From: a bacterium
GTDB taxonomy: Bacteria; UBP14; UBA6098; B30-G16
Direction: 5' to 3'
Length of the DNA: 18,820 nt
NCBI GenBank assembly: GCA_027007865.1
Contig: JALTEE010000357.1
Span: 1 to 18,820 of the forward strand
Below, one piece after another: positions 1 to 7,547 of this stretch (position 1 is its first letter; every line of letters begins with the position of its first letter). The notes beneath the pieces are model-generated. The model was not told the DNA's origin. It saw only the letters and a program-made list of their open reading frames with translations, and ran no database searches. The position numbers were made by a program, and so were the translations under genes.

Positions 1-2
1 TA

Positions 3-1886
3 TATACGAATTCGCCGACAATCGGCGTTTTCTTCGATTATTCTGGGATTCCGCCCGCACAAGCGATTGTGCTCGAAGACACGCTAATTGATGCTCCCAG
101 TGCTGACAACCCCAATTGGACGGTATTTCCCGCCGACAGCACAATTCAATACACATTTGAATCCGCCACCGAAGGTGAAAAAGTCGTTCGTGGATGGCTA
201 AAATCTCTTGCTGGAACGATTTTCGGTGGAGTTAGTGGAAGCATCATTCTCGATATGACGCCGCCCGAACTTGCCGATGGTTTCTCAATATGGGATACAA
301 GCAGTGCGGATATCTGGCCTTCGACATTCAAGGCGCATATGGGCTGGTCGAACGAAATTTATGTGTATGGCTCGGTTCCATCCGCAGAAGATACACTTTC
401 CGATGTCGATTCGCTACACTTCATCGGTCCTTTTGCCGACGAACTATGGACTGGCGGAGATTTCTCACATTTGGGTGATACTGTTCAGGTTTCGTTTCCT
501 GCTGACAGCGTGGGACTTGTGCTCGACGGCACTGTGGGCAGTTTCGACATCGTTGGTGGAGCGATGGACGGCGCTGGAAATCGAAAAAATATCACGGTTC
601 ACGGTGGATATGATACCGATGCGCCGACATTGACACCGATTGCATTTTATAATCCTGATACATCGGCGCTGCCAGCTACGATTCCGCTGCACATCGAAGA
701 TGAACCCGATGGCGGACATTTGTGGAAAGTATGCTACCATTTTGAAGAAATCGATACAATCGACTTTGTCTGTGTGAACTATCGAATGGAATGGGGCAGT
801 TATCCCGATTTCAATAATGTCGATTTTCCTGCGGAAAGTTTAGGACTCGACCCGCACACACAATACACGATTTACGCTGTCGCTGTTGATTCCGCTGGAA
901 ATCCGAGCGAACCCGTGAGACTCAATCTGTGGAGCAAAATCGACTTCAAAGTTGTCGATATAAATGATACGCTGGACAGCGACTACACTGGTAGTCAAAC
1001 GGTTCTCACCGTGATAAATTCCGATATCGAGAATCCGCCCGATTCGATGAAGTTCGCCGAAGTTCAGTCGGCTCTTGCATCGACGCCTTGGATTCCGTAT
1101 TCCAGAACATCCGAATTTACATTTGCAAATTCGACAAACGAAACGAAGCGCGTTTATGCGCAAGTTATGTTCGGCGGCTCCGTTACATCAGAATACAATT
1201 TCGATGAGATAATTCTCGATACGATTCCACCGACAGTGAGCCGCATCGATGCGGAAGATCCTAATACTGGCGACCCCGACTGGTCTCAATCGAGGACGAT
1301 TAAGATAACTATTACAGGCGCGAACGATGTGGAACCCGGTGTTGTAAATGCGCTGATGGTATCCGAATCTCCCGATTTCGATTATAATACACAGATACTC
1401 GATTTCACCGTGGACGACCCTGTCGTTTTCTACACAGCAGCAGAAGAAGCGTATGAACCGCCAACCGATGCAAGTTCCGAACTGCTTGATGTGCTGCATA
1501 ATGGTCAAAGAAGATTGTTTGCACGCGTTCTCGATAGAGCGGAAAACGAATCGGCTACTAAGACCTACGATATTTTCGTTGATTGGGAAAACCTCGATGT
1601 TGTGAATTTTCCGAATCCGTTCGACCCAAATGAGGGGCCGACTCATATCAGAATGAAAGGCGCTACCGCTGGTGCGAATATAGATGTAAAAATCTATGAT
1701 ATGTTTGGCAATCCCGTGTGGAGTAGCAATTTGAAATTGAAAGCGGGTTCTCAGGCAGGACAAATAGACTGGAACGGGGAAAATGACGATGGTGAAATTG
1801 TCGGGAATGGCGGATATATCTGTATAATCGACTTGAATGGAAACATAGTAAAGACAAAAATCGCCGTCTGGAAGGGGCAGGAGTAA
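3..1886 (+). CDS. Secreted multi-module Ig/Fn3-like protein with C-terminal FlgD-Ig/sorting-like domain (5' end missing)
   Basis: The reading frame is open from base 3 with no stop and no convincing start, so the gene begins upstream; the GTG at 69 has no ribosome-binding site and is not taken as the start. The protein is a chain of beta-sandwich modules. Two resemble each other: about 105-270, ending IILDMTPPEL, and about 1065-1240, ending IILDTIPPTV. A further boundary of the same style (DTDAPTL) lies near 620, followed by an Fn3-like stretch with DSAGNPSEP. The last 93 residues (1605-1883) match the FlgD-Ig/type-A sorting domain pattern: NFPNPFDP at the start, IYDMFGNPV in the middle, WNGENDDGE, then GGYIC and a final KIAV. 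In FCB bacteria such domains end large exported proteins. It probably acts at the cell surface. The next gene, a PorV-like barrel, fits that. Family recognition of the tail is good; the function of the whole protein is unknown. Confidence 0.85.
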   Translation, partial: YTNSPTIGVFFDYSGIPPAQAIVLEDTLIDAPSADNPNWTVFPADSTIQYTFESATEGEKVVRGWLKSLAGTIFGGVSGSIILDMTPPELADGFSIWDTSSADIWPSTFKAHMGWSNEIYVYGSVPSAEDTLSDVDSLHFIGPFADELWTGGDFSHLGDTVQVSFPADSVGLVLDGTVGSFDIVGGAMDGAGNRKNITVHGGYDTDAPTLTPIAFYNPDTSALPATIPLHIEDEPDGGHLWKVCYHFEEIDTIDFVCVNYRMEWGSYPDFNNVDFPAESLGLDPHTQYTIYAVAVDSAGNPSEPVRLNLWSKIDFKVVDINDTLDSDYTGSQTVLTVINSDIENPPDSMKFAEVQSALASTPWIPYSRTSEFTFANSTNETKRVYAQVMFGGSVTSEYNFDEIILDTIPPTVSRIDAEDPNTGDPDWSQSRTIKITITGANDVEPGVVNALMVSESPDFDYNTQILDFTVDDPVVFYTAAEEAYEPPTDASSELLDVLHNGQRRLFARVLDRAENESATKTYDIFVDWENLDVVNFPNPFDPNEGPTHIRMKGATAGANIDVKIYDMFGNPVWSSNLKLKAGSQAGQIDWNGENDDGEIVGNGGYICIIDLNGNIVKTKIAVWKGQE

Positions 1887-1967
1887 TTTTGAAAATGCGA
1901 GATTAGCAATTATTCCTGCGCCACGATAAAAAAATGAAAGGGCGGTTTGTCAATATTTGAATGGTAA

Positions 1968-1986
1968 CCGAAGCATTTTGCTTCGG
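1968..1986 (+). terminator. Intergenic hairpin, possible terminator
   Basis: A perfect 7-bp stem (CCGAAGC, 5-nt loop ATTTT, GCTTCGG) lies 82 bases after the stop of the surface-protein gene and about 60 bases before the next start. No run of T follows, so it is not a classic intrinsic terminator. It may protect a 3' end or separate two transcripts. The rest of the 1887-2045 gap shows nothing else I can support. Confidence 0.35.
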
Positions 1987-2045
1987 GGTTCAGAAACAGA
2001 TAGCAAACAACGAACGAATTAGCATAAATTTCGGAGGCATAACAG

Positions 2046-3845
2046 ATGAGGTTTAAGAAACTTTGTGTAATAGGATTCATATTATTGTTGAGTTCGCTTG
2101 TAATGGGCGGGAGTTTTGGTCAACCGGGAGCATTTTTGCGCTTTGGCGCCAGTGCTCGCTCGCTCGCTATGGGTGGAGCGTATTCTGTCCTCGCAAATAA
2201 CGGCGAAGCGCTGTTATACAATCCCGCAGGACTCGGCGGTCTGGAAAAATGGGAGCTAACGATTACCCACGCTCAGTTGTTCCTCGATTCCAGATACGAA
2301 TTTGTGTCTTTTGCTTATCCTGTCGAAAAAGTCGGGAATTTTGGTATCGCACTCGCCGATATGGGCGTATCGAAATTCGATGGCAGAGATGAATTTAACC
2401 GTGTTACGAGCGAATTTGGCACACACGACCTCGCTGTTATAGCAGGATATGGGAAATGGCTTTGGGGCAGAAGAGTTCGCGTGGGCGGTTCTGCAAAGTT
2501 CTGGATGTCGTCTGTCGGCGATAGTTCCGCTTCCGGTTTCGGCGGTGTCGATGTCGGAATCGTATCGAAGAATTTAATGCGCAAGTTCAGGCTATCCGCA
2601 GCGGTTCAGAATGTCGGAGCGCTCGATGTCGGCGGCGACAAACTCCCGATGACGATTCGTGCAGGTATCGGATATAGAGCGATGCGACCACTATATATAA
2701 CCGCAGATTTAGAAATGGCGGGCAGTGGGATGAAACCGAGACTGGGCGCCGAATATAAAGTTGGGAAAATAGTTACGCTGCGCGCAGGATATAATTTTAC
2801 CGAAATTACATTCGGACTTGGATTAGCACTGGATAGACTATCGTCGTCGTTTAAGGGAATGGGCCGTCCCGCTCTTGACTACGGCGGCGCTGCTATGAAT
2901 CCCGCAGGAAACGATTTCGTTCGGTTCTCGCTGACATTCCGTGGCTCCGAGAGATACAAACTATCCGACCTTATGTCGCAAACAGACCCCTGCGAAAGAT
3001 TGACACAGTTCGAAGGTATGCTCGATAAAGAGGGTGTCATCGGTGCGAAAGCGAACCTGATGTTTGGCGACTGTTATTTCAGGTCGGAATATAAAAATGC
3101 TCCACTCAGTGCAAATCCGAATTTCAAAGATGCTTACGAATATTTTAGAGAAGGCTATCTCGGCAAATTCGGCTCCAACTGGACACAGGAAATAATGGCG
3201 ACCGAAGGAGCGAACCTCGTATTCTCGCAGAGGACACACTATATGTTCGCCGAAGCAGCAATGCAAGCAAAAGGAATTACCGAAGAGACGAAGAAACTTA
3301 TTCAGAACTTAATTTTTGTCGGCGGAGACAGTGCTCAATACGATATCAGACTGGAATATGACCTCGCTTACGCTTATGAAATTCTTGGATATGTCGATAG
3401 TGCAAAAGAAATTTATGGCAATATTGCAGGCAGAGAGGACCTCGAAAAACCTATAAGACCGCTGTCTATGTATCGACTTGCATTTTTACTGCAAGAATCT
3501 GACCCCGACAGCGCAATTGCTCTGCTCGATAATCTTGTCCGCAAGTTCGGGTGGGGCTTTTATGATGACAAGCGAAATGTCGTATCCTATCCTATGTTCC
3601 CAAAATATAAGGATAACATAATCGCAGATGATGCGCTGCTGCTGATGGGAGATATTTATGCCGCAAAAGGCGGTCCCGAAAATTTAAAAAAGGCTGTGCT
3701 CTCTTATCTTGATATTATGATGTTTTATCCCACAGCAGAAGCGCACATATTGAAGAGCGCCTATGAGAATGCAGCGCAAGCCTATGAATCTCTTGGAATG
3801 AGCGATGAGGCTTCTGCTATGCGGGCAAGAAGCGAAAGTCTTTAA
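2046..3845 (+). CDS. PorV/PorQ-like outer-membrane barrel fused to a C-terminal TPR-like helical region
   Basis: A 599-residue exported protein. Residues 1-21 form a signal peptide. Residues about 26-300 look like the PorV/PorQ (UPF0164) outer-membrane barrel family: the opening has the family signature (FGASARSLAMGGAYSVLANN at 33-52, then NPAGLGG), followed by alternating beta segments with many Gly and aromatic residues. Residues about 330-599 change to helical, Ala/Tyr-rich sequence resembling tetratricopeptide repeats (for example LAYAYEILGYVDSAKEIYG and AYENAAQAYESLGMSDEA), so a periplasmic scaffold is probably attached to the barrel. PorV proteins normally end after the barrel at about 350-400 residues, so the fusion is notable. 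The start has a GGAGG at 2033-2037. The small Fn3-like gene begins 20 bases after the stop and is probably co-transcribed. Barrel family: confident. Role in type IX-like export: inference. Confidence 0.8.
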   Translation: MRFKKLCVIGFILLLSSLVMGGSFGQPGAFLRFGASARSLAMGGAYSVLANNGEALLYNPAGLGGLEKWELTITHAQLFLDSRYEFVSFAYPVEKVGNFGIALADMGVSKFDGRDEFNRVTSEFGTHDLAVIAGYGKWLWGRRVRVGGSAKFWMSSVGDSSASGFGGVDVGIVSKNLMRKFRLSAAVQNVGALDVGGDKLPMTIRAGIGYRAMRPLYITADLEMAGSGMKPRLGAEYKVGKIVTLRAGYNFTEITFGLGLALDRLSSSFKGMGRPALDYGGAAMNPAGNDFVRFSLTFRGSERYKLSDLMSQTDPCERLTQFEGMLDKEGVIGAKANLMFGDCYFRSEYKNAPLSANPNFKDAYEYFREGYLGKFGSNWTQEIMATEGANLVFSQRTHYMFAEAAMQAKGITEETKKLIQNLIFVGGDSAQYDIRLEYDLAYAYEILGYVDSAKEIYGNIAGREDLEKPIRPLSMYRLAFLLQESDPDSAIALLDNLVRKFGWGFYDDKRNVVSYPMFPKYKDNIIADDALLLMGDIYAAKGGPENLKKAVLSYLDIMMFYPTAEAHILKSAYENAAQAYESLGMSDEASAMRARSESL

Positions 3846-3865
3846 TTTGTAAAATTATATCGGAT

Positions 3866-4426
3866 ATGATGAGGTCTTTTTCAATAATAATTTTAGCGCT
3901 TATCGTTGCGCCGCTTTTTGGAATTTCCCGGGAAGATTCACTGTGGATACATATAAAATCTGTGGCAGAACATAACGAAGGAAGTAAGTGGCGCGCAATA
4001 AACACAAGTTGGCAGGTCTTTGTAAAAGAGTTCGACAGTGAGAGCGGTGGATATTCCGATTGGCGCGAGAGCGAATCGGGGGATTCCATAAAAATATTTT
4101 ATGTTGCGCAATGCGCTGCGGATAGCGATTTTTCAAATATTATGGCAGCAGGAACAACCGATGCCCGAAGTTATACATTTAGCGGTATCCTGCGAAAAGG
4201 CGGATATTATATAAGAACTTTGATTGATGATTCCCAAAATCCATTCAGATGGGATTTTGCGGTTGGAGGAGTTCATAACAGAGCGCAGAAGCAAACTAAC
4301 GATATTAAGAGATATTATACGATGCTCGGGATATCCATTTTCATTATGCTGTTTGGGATTTTTGGCATCGGTGTTATTATATTTTTAAAAAAGAAGAAGT
4401 TTCGCTCGAACAATAATGTTCTTTAA
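3866..4426 (+). CDS. Exported Fn3-like domain protein with one C-terminal membrane segment (relative of the ExbB N-terminus downstream)
   Basis: A 186-residue protein of no family I can name. It has a signal peptide (1-19), a beta-rich domain (about 24-145), a strongly hydrophobic segment (152-174) and a basic tail (KKKKFR), giving a periplasmic domain anchored by one helix. The domain aligns by eye with the N-terminal domain of the ExbB-like gene that follows: DSLWIHI against DSIWVNI, TSWQVFVKEF against LSWKVFKKAY, YSDWRE against YGNWEP, SYTFSG against SYTFTG, and NPFRWDFAVGGVHNRA against NPHKWDIAEGVIYKHT. It therefore looks like the exported part and first helix of the channel protein without the channel. 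The reading frame is intact, so I do not call it a pseudogene. The start is uncertain by one codon (ATG at 3866 or 3869) and no good ribosome-binding site is present; it may be translated by coupling to the gene 20 bases upstream. Confidence 0.8.
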   Translation: MMRSFSIIILALIVAPLFGISREDSLWIHIKSVAEHNEGSKWRAINTSWQVFVKEFDSESGGYSDWRESESGDSIKIFYVAQCAADSDFSNIMAAGTTDARSYTFSGILRKGGYYIRTLIDDSQNPFRWDFAVGGVHNRAQKQTNDIKRYYTMLGISIFIMLFGIFGIGVIIFLKKKKFRSNNNVL

Positions 4427-4453
4427 TATCAAATTGAAATTTATTTAATTTTT

Positions 4454-4484
4454 GGAAATGCTTAATAAAAAGCATTAAAATTCC
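4454..4484 (+). other. Hairpin in the leader of the ExbB-like gene
   Basis: AATGCTT (4457-4463) pairs with AAGCATT (4470-4476) around a 6-nt loop, and GGAA (4454-4457) could pair with TTCC (4481-4484) to lengthen it. It sits just before the ribosome-binding site of the ExbB-like gene. With no T run it is more likely an RNA processing or stability element than a terminator. It might set the ratio of the channel protein to the small upstream protein. Confidence 0.35.
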
Positions 4485-4490
4485 TAAACC

Positions 4491-4500
4491 AAAGGAGGAG
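4491..4500 (+). promoter_or_regulatory. Strong ribosome-binding site of the ExbB-like gene
   Basis: AAAGGAGGAG ends two bases before the ATG at 4503. Almost the full anti-Shine-Dalgarno complement is present, which fixes the start and suggests high expression of the channel subunit. Confidence 0.75.
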
Positions 4501-4502
4501 AA

Positions 4503-5843
4503 ATGCGTAGAGGATGTTTCGCATTAGCAGTGCTGCTCTTGGTTGTTGCGCTTTTACCCAACTTCGCAACAGCGCAAGAGAATATGGATTCCATCTGGGT
4601 GAATATTACAGGTGCCGAAGAAGGCAAGGACGAACAAGGGAAATTGCAGGTGGTTCTTTCCTGGAAAGTCTTTAAGAAAGCTTATAACAAGCGAAAGATG
4701 ACTTATGGAAACTGGGAACCTGTAACCGACCCCAAAGAACTCGGTATTACATTTCGTCCCGAAGTTGCTGTGGATTCATTATTTACAAGCATTGCCAAGT
4801 CCAAAGAGACGCAAGAACTTTCCTACACATTTACAGGACTCGATTTTGCAGCACATTATTTCTGGCGCGTGGAACTGTCATCACCGGATAATCCACATAA
4901 GTGGGATATTGCCGAAGGTGTGATATATAAACACACTGCCGAAATAGCGAAAAAGCGAGGTTTTATTGCCGGTTATCTGCATTTTGTCGGTCAAGGTGGT
5001 ATCGCATTTATGATTCCCATACATCTCTTGCTTTTGTTCGGAATTATCACCTGGATAATTATTTGGAAAAGACTTTGGCTTGCTAACATTTTCCCGCCCA
5101 ATAAACCATCGCTGATGTATCGTCTTCTTCCTGTGGATAGAACAGGCAAAACAGAAATGTCCAGCGAGAAAGGAAATGTATTTTTGCGTGAGGTGGCAAA
5201 ATATTGGACAAAGGCAATGGAATCTATGTCCATCGGACCGGAACACTTTTCTTCGTCTGAGGAATACATAAAAGCCGATAGACAAACTCAGGAGGAGATG
5301 GAGAAAAAGATGTGGCTCGATATGGGATTGCCAAATGTCGAGAAGGCAATCGAAATATGCAAAAATGGCGTTGCCGGAATCAAGCTTCCAAAACATTCTA
5401 TGGAATATCCCACTGTTAGAGTTCTTCTTGCCGCACTTGAAAATCATCGCTCGAATCGTAATAATTATTGGGCATCTCAGGAAATGGACAGAGCCGCAGA
5501 AAACACGGTGTTAAAAGAAGTCGATGAACTTAAAGGCTGGGAAACCACTGCATTATGGGCTGTTGGTTCCATCGAGCCGATGTTGGGTTTGTTCGGGACA
5601 GTTGTAGGAATTCGAGGTTCGTTTTCAAAAATTCAGGAAACGATTTCATTGAATCCAAATGCTCAGCTAACTCAGATTGTTCCAGCACTTGCAGGCGGCA
5701 TTCAACTTGCTCTTATCACTACTATTCTCGGGCTGACATTCGGAATTCCAATGATGTTGACGCACTATTATTATCGCGGCAAAGTGGATTGGATTTTTGG
5801 GAAATGGGAAGAAATCGTTACGGATATTCTTAACCAAGCATAG
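4503..5843 (+). CDS. MotA/TolQ/ExbB-family proton channel with an N-terminal exported Fn3-like domain
   Basis: A 446-residue protein. Residues 1-25 are a signal peptide (ending FATAQ). Residues 26-150 form a periplasmic Fn3-like domain shared with the preceding small protein. The first membrane helix is at about 165-188, followed by a cytoplasmic region of about 160 residues. The channel helices have the family signatures: the conserved SIEPMLGLFGTVVGIRGSF (356-374) and ALAGGIQLALITTILGLTFG (395-414). ExbB/TolQ proteins form pentamers around an ExbD/TolR pair and use proton flow to drive a periplasmic partner. Usual ExbB length is about 220-250 residues; the extension recalls TtpC of the Vibrio TonB2 system, although that extension is of a different kind. 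Two ExbD genes follow at once, the first 18 bases downstream, so this is the channel subunit of their motor. Confidence 0.92.
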   Translation: MRRGCFALAVLLLVVALLPNFATAQENMDSIWVNITGAEEGKDEQGKLQVVLSWKVFKKAYNKRKMTYGNWEPVTDPKELGITFRPEVAVDSLFTSIAKSKETQELSYTFTGLDFAAHYFWRVELSSPDNPHKWDIAEGVIYKHTAEIAKKRGFIAGYLHFVGQGGIAFMIPIHLLLLFGIITWIIIWKRLWLANIFPPNKPSLMYRLLPVDRTGKTEMSSEKGNVFLREVAKYWTKAMESMSIGPEHFSSSEEYIKADRQTQEEMEKKMWLDMGLPNVEKAIEICKNGVAGIKLPKHSMEYPTVRVLLAALENHRSNRNNYWASQEMDRAAENTVLKEVDELKGWETTALWAVGSIEPMLGLFGTVVGIRGSFSKIQETISLNPNAQLTQIVPALAGGIQLALITTILGLTFGIPMMLTHYYYRGKVDWIFGKWEEIVTDILNQA

Positions 5844-5861
5844 CGCAAGGGGGCGATTGCT

Positions 5862-6410
5862 ATGAAGCGGGAAGAAAGAGAAATCCCTAAAGCGCAATGG
5901 ACATCGTTGATAGATATTATTTTTCAGTTGTTGATATTTTTTATGGTGACTATGGCTCTTGGCACACTTCAACAGCAGGCTGCGGCAGCCGTTAAAGGTC
6001 AAGAGAAAAAGAATTTGCCCAAACTTCCATCCGTTGAAAAATTAGCGACTGCCCAGGAATTGACAGAAGGGTTTCTTTTAAATGTGGATAAGATTAATGA
6101 AAAACCTTTCAACGGCACTCTTGGAGCATATATACTCGATAAAGATTGCCCTTCTATCGACGATGCGCAAGCCGATTCCAGCCACAGTCACGGTCCATTC
6201 GAACTTGGGAAAGCGAAACGCCTTTTGCAAAAGAAAATCGAGGACATAATATTTATGGGTGAGCCTCCTCCGCGATTGCAAATACGCGCTCGTGAAGATA
6301 CGCCATTCGGATATATCCTCGATATTATGGAGTTTTGCGATGCGGATTCAATCGAAGTCGTTTCGTTTAGGTTTGCCAATATTAAAAAATCTGCCGGAGG
6401 AGGTTTATAA
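5862..6410 (+). CDS. ExbD/TolR-family motor protein (first copy)
   Basis: A 182-residue protein with the ExbD/TolR plan: a short cytoplasmic N-terminus, one membrane helix (about 16-35) and a periplasmic domain. The helix opens TSLIDIIFQLLIFFMV with the conserved proton-carrying aspartate at Asp18. The C-terminal part (about 117-172) matches the ExbD fold, including LQIRAREDTPFGYILDIMEFC. Residues about 80-116 look like an insertion with DCPSIDDAQADSSHSH, longer than in typical ExbD (about 140 residues). It stiffens or opens with the ExbB channel and passes the movement on to a periplasmic partner. The ribosome-binding site is AAGGGGG at 5847-5853. Its stop overlaps the next start by one base. 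Confidence 0.9.
   Translation: MKREEREIPKAQWTSLIDIIFQLLIFFMVTMALGTLQQQAAAAVKGQEKKNLPKLPSVEKLATAQELTEGFLLNVDKINEKPFNGTLGAYILDKDCPSIDDAQADSSHSHGPFELGKAKRLLQKKIEDIIFMGEPPPRLQIRAREDTPFGYILDIMEFCDADSIEVVSFRFANIKKSAGGGL
6396..6403 (+). promoter_or_regulatory. Ribosome-binding site of the second ExbD gene
   Basis: GGAGGAGG lies within the last codons of the first exbD gene, 6 bases before the ATG at 6410. With the one-base stop/start overlap it supports coupled translation of the two ExbD copies. Confidence 0.7.
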
Positions 6411-6979
6411 TGAGAGCAAAATATGAACCTCTCCCTGAGAGCGAGCTAACATCGATGGTGGACATCATCTTTCAATTGATGATATTCTTTTTGGTAACAC
6501 TTTCGGTAATGCCATCGATAAAATCGGCGCCGCAGGTAGAAGGTATAATGAACTTGCCGACACCGAAAAAAGGCAATTCTGAAGCGTCTGTGTTGATTCA
6601 ATTTCATAAGACACCCCAGGGCGGAATTGATTATTATGTTCTACAGGGCGACGACCAGTCCGCAAAGTTTTATACCTGGTTCAATGATAAACGTTCTGTG
6701 GTATCGATTCCTTCCGCATATATTGCATTTCGCAATGCAGTGCAGAGATATGGTGTTCTATACAATCAGCAGACGCTTAGAGGATTATTGGACGAAATTT
6801 GGGTCAACGACCCTGCAGTGATTATTCGCGCTCCTGGGGAATTGCCGTATGGTGATGTTGTGAAAGTTACGGGATATATGTATGCACTCGGCATTTCAAA
6901 AATCGCTTGGGTAAAAGGCAGCCTTAAAGATATGAAAGTCGAGATAAAAAAGAGCCGAAGAAGGAGGAGGCAGCAATGA
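6410..6979 (+). CDS. ExbD/TolR-family motor protein (second copy)
   Basis: A 189-residue second ExbD/TolR. The membrane helix (about 16-34) opens TSMVDIIFQLMIFFLV with the conserved aspartate at Asp18, the same position as in the first copy. The periplasmic domain ends with the family pattern PAVIIRAPGELPYGDVVKV and a short GISKIAWV strand. The protein is otherwise diverged from copy 1, lacking its Asp/His-rich insertion and having its own region (about 65-125). It ends in a basic run of five arginines; the DNA for those arginines also serves as the ribosome-binding site of the next gene. Two different ExbD proteins per channel could form a heterodimer in the pore, as proposed for motors with paired ExbD genes; that is inference here. 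Confidence 0.9.
   Translation: MRAKYEPLPESELTSMVDIIFQLMIFFLVTLSVMPSIKSAPQVEGIMNLPTPKKGNSEASVLIQFHKTPQGGIDYYVLQGDDQSAKFYTWFNDKRSVVSIPSAYIAFRNAVQRYGVLYNQQTLRGLLDEIWVNDPAVIIRAPGELPYGDVVKVTGYMYALGISKIAWVKGSLKDMKVEIKKSRRRRRQQ
6961..6970 (+). promoter_or_regulatory. Ribosome-binding site inside arginine codons
   Basis: AAGGAGGAGG is read both as the arginine codons at the end of the second ExbD gene and as the Shine-Dalgarno sequence for the ATG at 6976, which overlaps the upstream TGA as ATGA. Confidence 0.75.
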
Positions 6980-7524
6980 AAAGGATATTCAGAATAATAC
7001 CATCGGTGATATTGCTTGTCTCGATTTTGGTGTTCGTCGGCTGTGGAACAGGAACGGGTGAGTCATATATAAACCTGCCAGAAGGACCAAAAATATTATT
7101 CAGAGGCGGTATCGGGAAAATTACGATACGATATACTCCGCCGCCGGACCCTATATTCAGAATTTCTAATGCTACCGACTATATCGAATTCCAGACACTC
7201 AAGGAAAAATACGGGATTCCCGATAAGCCGCTCATCATTGAATATACTGTTGAAACGGCTGTAATTTCGCCGATTATAATTCAGCGAACGAACAATCCAC
7301 AGTTCAACGACCGAGTAATTCGCGTGCTGCAGGGATGGATATATACTCCTTATGGTCGCGGACCGATGCGGATTTCCGTGGATATGGCGAAAAAGCGCAT
7401 AGCCGTGAATGCCAGTGAAATCCGTCTTTCCGAACAAGAACCAGGAAGACCCGCTCCAAAGTTGGGAAATGTTCGCGAGATGGTTCGACAAACGGGATTT
7501 ACTGTGGTAGCAGGCAATATGTAA
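6976..7524 (+). CDS. Lipoprotein with TonB-like C-terminal domain
   Basis: A 182-residue protein with a lipoprotein signal peptide: a hydrophobic core from about residue 9 and a lipobox ending VGC with Cys23. Residues about 80-143 resemble the TonB C-terminal fold: PLIIEYTVETAVISPIIIQR, then NNPQFNDRVIRVLQGWIYTP and GRGPMRISVDM, matching the usual order of a strand, a D-x-A/V helix, a W-x-(Y/F)-x-P motif and a final strand. A TonB next to ExbB and ExbD is expected. Normal TonB, however, is anchored by an N-terminal helix whose conserved Ser-His contacts ExbB, and has a long Pro-rich linker. Here both are absent and a lipid anchor replaces them. By the E. coli rule, Gly after the Cys suggests the outer membrane, but sorting rules for this lineage are unknown. 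It could be a partner that receives force rather than a true TonB. The lipoprotein call is firm; the TonB call is moderate. Confidence 0.72.
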   Translation: MKRIFRIIPSVILLVSILVFVGCGTGTGESYINLPEGPKILFRGGIGKITIRYTPPPDPIFRISNATDYIEFQTLKEKYGIPDKPLIIEYTVETAVISPIIIQRTNNPQFNDRVIRVLQGWIYTPYGRGPMRISVDMAKKRIAVNASEIRLSEQEPGRPAPKLGNVREMVRQTGFTVVAGNM

Positions 7525-7526
7525 TT

Positions 7527-7547
7527 CTGCTGGCAGCAGCGCTTTTT
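7527..7547 (+). terminator. Small hairpin with T run after the TonB-like gene
   Basis: CTGC and GCAG (7527-7530 and 7536-7539) form a short stem three bases after the stop codon, followed by CGC and five T (7543-7547). The stem is short, so it would be weak; a much stronger hairpin lies further on. Confidence 0.35.

Noticed and set aside
1188..1763. A 191-codon open frame on the minus strand
   Set aside because: It lies opposite the coding frame of the secreted Ig-like protein, has no ribosome-binding site and reads as random composition rich in Arg, His and Ile.
1887..2045. Bacteroidetes-type promoter (TTG and TAnnTTTG) in intergenic regions
   Set aside because: Single boxes such as TATTTTTG near 11163 occur, but none has a matching upstream box at the right distance, so no promoter is called.
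3866..4426. The small Fn3-like gene as a decayed ExbB
   Set aside because: The frame is open with an intact signal peptide, domain, helix and basic tail, and no channel remnants follow in other frames.
4881..5447. A 188-codon open frame on the minus strand
   Set aside because: It is opposite the ExbB-like gene, whose frame carries clear family motifs; composition and context give no support.
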